DNA of 64,000 bases, taken from Heterocephalus glaber. Lineage: Eukaryota; Chordata; Mammalia; Rodentia; Bathyergidae. Positions 58,061-64,000 of the stretch are shown here, one piece after another (position 1 is the stretch's first letter; every line of letters starts with the position of its first letter). Made by a program: the position numbers and the translations under genes. The notes under the pieces were generated by a model. That model saw only the letters and a list, made by a program, of their open reading frames with translations. It did not search any database and was not told the origin of the DNA. The stretch is from positions 4,628,322 to 4,692,321 of the forward strand of contig NW_004624854.1 of NCBI RefSeq assembly GCF_000247695.1, written 5' to 3'.

Positions 58061-60439
58061 TATTTCAATCATCTTCCTCAACTCTCTGGTTTACTCATAG
58101 GTGCTGTGGTAATATTTGATTCCCACCCTTTGCTTTTCCTTCTATCCCCAACATGAGATGCCAGGAAGCTTTGCCTTGTGCTTTCCTTGGGTCTTTCTGG
58201 CACTTCCTTTCTTTCTTGCAGCCCTTGCTCTCCATTCTCAGGAGGTAGCAGCAGCTTCCCAGGTGGACTTTTTTCCTTAAATGGCCCCTTATCTTGGTCT
58301 GTTTCTCACAACACTGCCAGAACAGCCTTTCCCAAAGACCACTCTCCATGTGGTCATGTTCTACATCTTCTATCACACTTCTTAGCTTTCTTCTCATTAG
58401 CTCTGCCACCCTCAACCCTCCCCAACACTCTTCTGTACTCTTAACCCCCAGGACAGTGAGCTCACATGCACGAGAGGAAAGGGCACCCTGTCCTTGGGAC
58501 ACTGGGATGCCAGCTGCAGGAAAATTGTACCTATCACCCAGGGCCCCATCAGGAGACAGATGGTGTGTTCAAATTAGGTAATTTAAGGACAATTTAATGA
58601 AAGGACTATTTACAGAGTTATGGGCAGATTTAGGGAAATAAATAATGGAGAGTGTAGTACCTCAGGACTCGTAACAGTTGGAAGCCATTACTACCCACTA
58701 TGCATGAAGGTTCAAGGGCAGAGTGTAGTTGCCATAACCTAGAAAACAGCGGTTATAGGGAAAAGGCTGTTTGATGAGAGCCATGACCTCCAGGAGAGGG
58801 ATGTGGCTGATCCATGGGAGCCCAGCAAAGAGAAAATTGGGGTGAGAAAGAGTCCTTCCTCATGTTCTTGGAGCCCTCTGATCTTCTCTGAATCCAGCCA
58901 GAAGCAGGGAACAAGGAAGCCCTTGGAGAGAGATCAGTAAGGACAGGTTCTTTGAACACATTGAAAAGGGAAGTATTGAGAGGATCAGGAGAAAACAGGG
59001 GGCACTCAAAATAATTACAACAATAAAGATAAGTCTATGATGACCCTGCAGTTGCACAAAGAGCAACCTGCACAACCGAAGACAGCAGCCCTGCCACCAC
59101 ACTATAACCCTGACTCCCTCTACTGCCAATGGTCATTACCCTCCCATGCCCTGCCCTTCATCACAAGGCCAACACTTAGCCCCAAGGACCCTTTAAGCAA
59201 ATTAGAAAGAAGCATCCTCTCCCTCAAGACACTTGACTTCTGTCTGATAGAAAATATTCCACATACTGAGTTTGTTAGAGTAAGACACCTTACAGCCATC
59301 TGTCAGAAGTTTTTATTATCATCAAGACCCAAATCTATCATAGCTACCATGCGAAGAAGGCCCATGGCTTCCAAACAGCAGCATAAGTTCTGGCAGCAAA
59401 AGCCAGCAATATTAAAAGTCTAGAAAGTGTCCTAAAGCAGATGGCAAATGAAGAAAAATCTTATTTAGGAAAATGTAAAACTTGATTTCAAGAACAGAGG
59501 GATTCTGTAACATTTGAGCTGTGAGCAGTTTCCTCTCTCTCCCATGGAGCTCAACTTTGTGGGAAGTTGTGCATCAGGCCGATGCCACCACAAGACAGAG
59601 CTACCTCTTCTCCCCACTCCCAAACCAGGGTGGCCACTCCTCACTGGGAAGGCAGGACACCCACATGTCTCGTCCCCACAACCCTGAGTTCTGCAGCTGA
59701 ATTCCCGGTGAGTGGGCTGACAAGTTAGGGGCTCTTTCTCTTCTGTCATCTAGTTAGTGCTCATAGGACAGAGACCCCATCACAGACATAGAAAGCCATG
59801 AATACTGTAAGCTGATCACTGTCATCCCAATTCATTCACAGGACAGAGGTTGCATCTCAGGAGAAGCAAACCAAGAGGATCACAGGCAATGCTCCCTCTC
59901 CCAGTGCTCAGAACTTTAACGGGGAGAAGAAGCCCAGGGACCTCCAATGTTCTCCCCAAAGAAATTGACTTTCTTTGTACTAAAGTGCAGGAAAGTTCAA
60001 GCCTAGGTCTGCTCCTTGTAATTAAGAGCAATAAACTAAACCACAGACCACCTCTTTCAACAGAAAGAACTAGAGAAGAGACACCTAAAAAGATCCCCCT
60101 GGGTCATAAAAAATTGAAAATGGGTCTGAATTTAATTAGATCAGACTGCTGAGTAATTTATGCATCAGAGCATTTTCAGAAATCAATAGAGCAATCTTCC
60201 AGAGTTAATGTAATCTAACAGCTGGGTGTGGTGGCAATTGAGGCAGAAAATTGAATGAGGGTCAGGGAAGGAGGGTCAAAGAGAATTTGGCTAAATCTGC
60301 CAACCTGGGTGACTGTGCACACCCAAGACACTTTGGGAGAAGTAGCACAAAGTCTTCACACTGTGGGATAAACAGGTATCGCTAAAACAGTTTAGCTAAG
60401 TAACTAAACAAAAAACAAGCAACAATGATAACAAACCCC
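58061..60439. other. Mostly unrecognised sequence
   Basis: The passage 58590-58960 ('aatgaaaggactatttacag' onward) has the feel of an old retroelement, but I cannot assign it. A B1-head scrap 'agctgggtgtggtggca' is at about 60221-60237. The 128-codon frame 59037-59423 and the 135-codon minus-strand frame 58095-58502 have no recognisable features. Confidence 0.4.
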
Positions 60440-61030
60440 AGAGATGAGGGAGGAGAGTTGATGTCCTCAGTTGCTACAATACTTTATCTAAAATAATCTT
60501 CAACCAAAAAAATTACAAGACAGGCAAAGAAAGAGGAAAGTGTGAGCCACACATGGAGTTGGGGAGGGAGAACAAGAAGGATCTGTGATAGGACCAATGT
60601 TAGAGGTAACAGGTAGACTTCAAAGCCAACATCATAAAGATATTCAAAGAACTAAAGCAAACCATGCTTAAAGAGGTAAAGGAAAGTAGGGTGACCACAT
60701 CTCATCAGAGAAAGAATAGTAATACAGAAAAAGAACTAAGTGGAAATTCTGCAGTTGAAAAGTACAATAACTGAAATGAAAATGTCACTAGACAGACTCC
60801 GCAGCTGTGAACTGGTAAAAAGAGGAATCAGCAACCTTGAAGGTAGCTGTGCAGTCTGAAGAGTGGAGAGAAACTGGATGAAGACAAATACATACAGCCT
60901 CAGAAAAATGTGAGACACCTTCATGCATCCAACGTATGTATGGATGTCCCTGAGGAAAAAAGAAGAGAGAAGAGAAAAAAAATATTTGAAGGAAAAATGA
61001 CTGAAAACGTCCCAGTGGAATGACATCACT
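60440..61030 (+). mobile_element. Ancient L1/HAL1 ORF1-region fragment
   Basis: 'ataatcttcaaccaaaaaaa', 'gatattcaaagaactaaagc', 'gttgaaaagtacaataactg', 'atgaaaatgtcactagacag' and 'aaatatttgaaggaaaaatg' follow the ORF1 coiled-coil region of old L1M or HAL1 elements in order. Multiple stops in every frame. Confidence 0.75.
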
Positions 61031-61379
61031 TAGATGTGATGCTTATTTGTCTGTGTGGGAGGCTGCATACTGTCCATAGCAGTCTGGAGTTGACCACCAA
61101 AATTATTATCGTGATCACCATCTCTTTTCTACTTCAAAAGAACAGTTCTGCACTAGGTTGGTCAATCTTCAGGCTGTCACTTAAACTTGCCTTGTCATTG
61201 TAATTCACATGTTTTTTCTCCTGATATCTCCTAATTCTGGATTACCCTTCTGAATTTTTTTTTAGCCCAAACCCATCATTTCTCCTAAGCCTCCCCAGTC
61301 CATCTGTGTATTTTTATCTAGTTGCTTATCTTGCTTACACATTTTTGGTAGTTTTTCTACCATTTTCTTTAAATATCCA
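61031..61379. other. Unique sequence, nothing recognised
   Basis: Short T-rich spacer between two old repeats. Confidence 0.5.
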
Positions 61380-61925
61380 AATAATATTTATTGAATGCCT
61401 ATTATATTTCAGGCATTGTAGTAGACACCAGCAAATACCTAGGCAAAGACTCTGAGCTTATGGAACTACACGCAAGTATGAAAAGAAGCAACATTACTTT
61501 ATTTTACTTTATTTTTATTTTTATTTTTCTTGCAGCCCTAGGGATTGGATTTATGGCCTTGAGTGTTTTAGGCAAATGCTGTACCACTGAGCTACATCCT
61601 CATCCCAGTGACATGATTTTAGACTCTAGTAGGTGATATGTAGAACATAAAGCCAGTGACAGAAATTATATGAAAGAAGAGGATAATTTTAGTGTTCAGG
61701 CAAAAGTTTGCTGATATATTGGCAAAGACTATATGAGGTCAAAGAGCCAGGGAGGTAACAGTATGAAGAAAGGACTTTTCAGGCAGGAGAAAACAGCAGA
61801 GCAAAGGCCTTGAGACAGGAACATTCATGGTGGGTCTGGAGAAGACAAAACAGCACAGTGATTGGAGAGCAGTGAGCCAGTAGGAGAGGGCTGGGGAATG
61901 GCACTGGAGAGGTGAAAGGGGCCTT
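61380..61925. repeat. Ancient mammalian repeat (family not named) with nested ID
   Basis: It begins 'aatatttattgaatgcctat', continues 'caggcattgtagtagacacc' and later has 'gcagagcaaaggccttgaga' and 'gacaggaacattcatggtgg'. This is the wording of a common old mammalian element whose name I cannot recall reliably. An antisense ID splits it at about 61500-61608. Confidence 0.5.
61500..61608 (-). repeat. ID SINE, antisense
   Basis: A long T/A-rich tail in (ttttta)n form leads to 'gccctagggattggatttat', 'aaatgctgtaccactgagct' and 'acatcctcatccca'. An imperfect 11-bp duplication (acattacttta / acatgatttta) may flank it. Confidence 0.88.
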
Positions 61926-61944
61926 CCAGATCACAGGGTGGATT

Positions 61945-62335
61945 ATTCAGCTTTCCTGTTGCTGGTACATAATACTCAACACCCACAATGTAAAGTAGAG
62001 ATTTAATTTTGCTCAATTTTTTCAGGAGATTCAGTCCATGGTTGGCTGGCTCCAAGACAAAAACATCATGGCAGAAGGGCATGGTGGAGGAAAGCTAGGA
62101 AGCAGAGAAAGAAGGGAAGAACCTGGGAAGGAGATATACCCTTTCAGGTCATACCCCTGTGGCCCCTCCTCCAACCAAGAACCGCTTCCTGAGAGCACAT
62201 ATAGATATGAACTCATCAACAGATAAATCCACTGACAAGGGTAGCACCCTCAAGATCCATTCACCTTCCAAAAGCCTCACTTCTGAACACATGAGCCATC
62301 TAGGGAACATTCTAGATCTAAATCATAACATAGGG
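61945..62335 (-). mobile_element. MaLR-like LTR, antisense, near full length
   Basis: It reads 'agctttcctgttgctggtac', 'ttcagtccatggttggctgg', 'catcatggcagaagggcatg', 'cacatgagccatctagggaa' and 'cattctagatctaaatcata'. This is the most complete of the antisense copies. No retroviral coding sequence adjoins it. Confidence 0.78.
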
Positions 62336-62639
62336 TCATACTTGTTTCTCCTTAGGATGTTGGTCTGGGAATCCTAAACACTGTCCACTTCCTGAAAATC
62401 CAAATCTACCTTGTCCCAACCAAGGCCTGTTCTTCCTCACAAAAGAAGGGCAGATTACAGAGCTAAGCCTCAGGGTGCTGTTCTGAAACTGAGGACTCTG
62501 AGAGCCAAGGGTGAGTGGCTGGTCCACTGGAGGAGACTATTATCCATGGGCTACAGAGCAGCAGTCCACTGAGACCCAGTCAGTGGACAGAACACAGCTT
62601 CTGTAATAAGGCTCACTTCACACTTACCCTGTCATTTCC
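62336..62639. other. Unique sequence, nothing recognised
   Basis: Spacer between the LTR and a MIR. Confidence 0.5.
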
Positions 62640-62825
62640 TTCACACACACAAAGCCATTTAAACTCAACAACACCCTGAGGAAGGATATATATTATCACC
62701 CCACTTTACCCAGGAAGAAATTGAGACACAAAGAGGGTCAGTAACATGCCCACACTCATCCTGTTGGTGACAAAGCTAGAATAATCTACATTTACATGGC
62801 TCCAGAGCCCAGACTTTCTAACCAC
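62640..62825 (-). repeat. MIR SINE relic, antisense
   Basis: 'ccatttaaactcaacaacac', 'cctgaggaaggatatatatt', 'caggaagaaattgagacaca' and 'cagtaacatgcccacactca' form a long reversed MIR, one of the clearest in the window. Confidence 0.8.
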
Positions 62826-62869
62826 CCAAAGATTTAACAGGAAGCAGGAAGCTCACTAAGAGGCAAAAG

Positions 62870-62871
<2 letters not shown>

Positions 62872-62900
<29 letters not shown>
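62872..62900. repeat. (CA)n microsatellite
   Basis: About 14 uninterrupted ac units, likely polymorphic. The 11-bp sequence atttaacagga occurs both before it (62832-62842) and directly after it (62901-62911). Confidence 0.97.
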
Positions 62901-62902
<2 letters not shown>

Positions 62903-62911
62903 TTAACAGGA

Positions 62912-63250
62912 TGAATTTCTCAATTCCTGTGCCCTAAGCACATAACATCAGTAAATACAATTGCTTATGGCCAATGGATTCTTTATATTTAGCATAAGTA
63001 AGCAATCAAATGAGAATTGACTTGAGAATATAGGAACCAAATCTTGGAGTTTTTATTTTACAATGAACAACAAGGTTTTTAATTTTCTTCTTACAAAAAT
63101 ATTGATGCTATTTACTCACTTATTTATTTTTAGTGTAGAAAACACAAAGAAGAAAATAAAAATCACCAAAAGTATATTCATTACTCATTTATCTTAAGTG
63201 CCAATAGTCCTCTGTGTTCTCGTAAATTTCTTTTTTTAGAAAGGAGACTA
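62912..63250. other. AT-rich sequence, possibly old L1-related
   Basis: 'gaaaacacaaagaagaaaat' followed by 'aaaaatcaccaaaag' is wording seen in old L1-associated sequence, but too short to assign. Confidence 0.35.
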
Positions 63251-63580
63251 TTTTTTTTTCCATTAAGTTTATTGGTACATTTTAAATACAGTTACATTTA
63301 ATACAGTTTAATTTAGATACAGTTACATTTAATACAGTTACATTCACCATTGGGTTCTTGTACCTTTACATGATGCATCTTGGTTCTTATTTTTTCCCCA
63401 TTCCCCTGGCCTCCCTTCACCCCCTCTACCCTTCCCTATTTACAAAGACTCTGTTTCCATTTTTTTCCTTTTCTCATATTGTTTCTTTTCTCTTCTTTCC
63501 TTTCCCCTACCTCTCCCATTTCTCCTACCCTTTAGACCTGTTCTTCCTATTACACAACATCAATTATACATTTTTTTAAA
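63251..63580 (-). mobile_element. Polypurine L1 3' end, antisense, with internal repeats
   Basis: The reversed counterpart of 55885-56153: a T-run, 'aagtttattggtacatttta' (reversed AATAAA region), 'gggttcttgtacctttacat', 'gatgcatcttggttcttatt' and a long C/T tract. Between 63285 and 63345 the unit 'atacagttacattta' is repeated in tandem-like fashion, absent from the other copy. Confidence 0.78.
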
Positions 63581-63599
63581 TTACAATATCAAGATTTAG

Positions 63600-64000
63600 A
63601 GGACATTACCACAGATTTTACAGAATTTAAAAAGATATAGAAAGCATATTACAAAAATCTTTTTTGAAATAAATTTGACAAATTCTATGAAGTACCTTGG
63701 AAGACAAATTAATGAAATGGATGCTAGAAGAAATATAACATTTGAGAGTATATTCCTAGCTTGAAAACCTACCTATATGACAACAGCAGGCTCATATACA
63801 TTTTAACTGATGAATTATATCAAATGTTTAAAGCAGAAAAAAGAAGAAACACTTCTCCCCTCGATTTAGGAAATCAACATTGTGCTAATACTGAAACTGA
63901 ATAAAGGTAATAGAAGAAAAAAGTATGAACATAGAGAGAAATTTATTTAACAAAACAAACTATTACAAGTCAGATCTGGCAGTATGTAGAAAGTGGTTTT
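63600..64000 (+). mobile_element. Old L1 ORF2 (reverse transcriptase region) fragment, runs off the window
   Basis: 'aagaaatataacatttgaga', 'ctagcttgaaaacctaccta', 'ttttaactgatgaattatat', 'caaatgtttaaagcagaaaa' and 'caacattgtgctaatactga' track the region before and within the reverse transcriptase of L1 ORF2. It is very diverged, without an open frame, and truncated by the window end. Confidence 0.65.

Overview
This 64 kb window is nuclear DNA from a placental mammal, most likely a rodent. The diagnostic signal is its short interspersed repeats: B1 elements (7SL-derived), ID elements (tRNA-Ala-like, with readable Pol III box B sequences) and fused B1-dID composites. B1-dID composites are known from squirrels, dormice, beavers and some hystricognaths. 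The youngest ID copies, with heads reading ccggggatttagc, look more beaver-like (Castor) than squirrel-like; that species call is inference. Ancient layers shared by placental mammals (MIR, L2, L1M-type fragments, MER5-type hAT and Tigger-type relics) are also present. Nothing prokaryotic is present: no operons, CRISPR arrays, tRNA or rRNA genes.

I find no convincing protein-coding gene. All long open frames are chance frames, frames inside repeats, or remnants of mobile-element proteins. The window reads as intergenic or deep intronic sequence. Layout: 0-13.3 kb mixes unique DNA with SINEs, a split SINE/LTR nest, MER5-type relics and L1 3' ends, plus a CTCF core match. 13.3-17.4 kb is nearly transposon-free, with an AT-rich enhancer-like block and a second CTCF core match. 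17.4-20.3 kb holds a composite SINE and a MaLR-like LTR. 20.3-23.8 kb is again repeat-poor. 23.8-32.6 kb is repeat-rich (LTR fragments, nested L1, Tigger-like element, TIR element, composite SINEs) and includes one exon-like CpG-dense segment at 24238-24357 and a 100-N assembly gap inside an ID element. 32.6-43.7 kb is mostly unique, with an L2 relic, MIRs and an enhancer-like block carrying paired octamers. 43.7-47.3 kb has opposed L1 fragments with nested IDs, a genuine CpG-island-like block (about 45650-46360) and more L1, L2 and B1. 47.7-64 kb carries LTR fragments, an L1 retaining decayed ORF1 and ORF2 endonuclease regions, two copies of a polypurine L1 3' end, older L1 pieces, MIRs and a CA microsatellite.

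There are no genes here to form a pathway. The most informative features are possible regulatory elements (CpG island, two CTCF-like sites, homeodomain/POU-motif-rich blocks) and the nested insertions that order repeat activity. Repeat boundaries were set by eye and may be off by tens of bases. Family names rest on remembered consensus features, not on a search.
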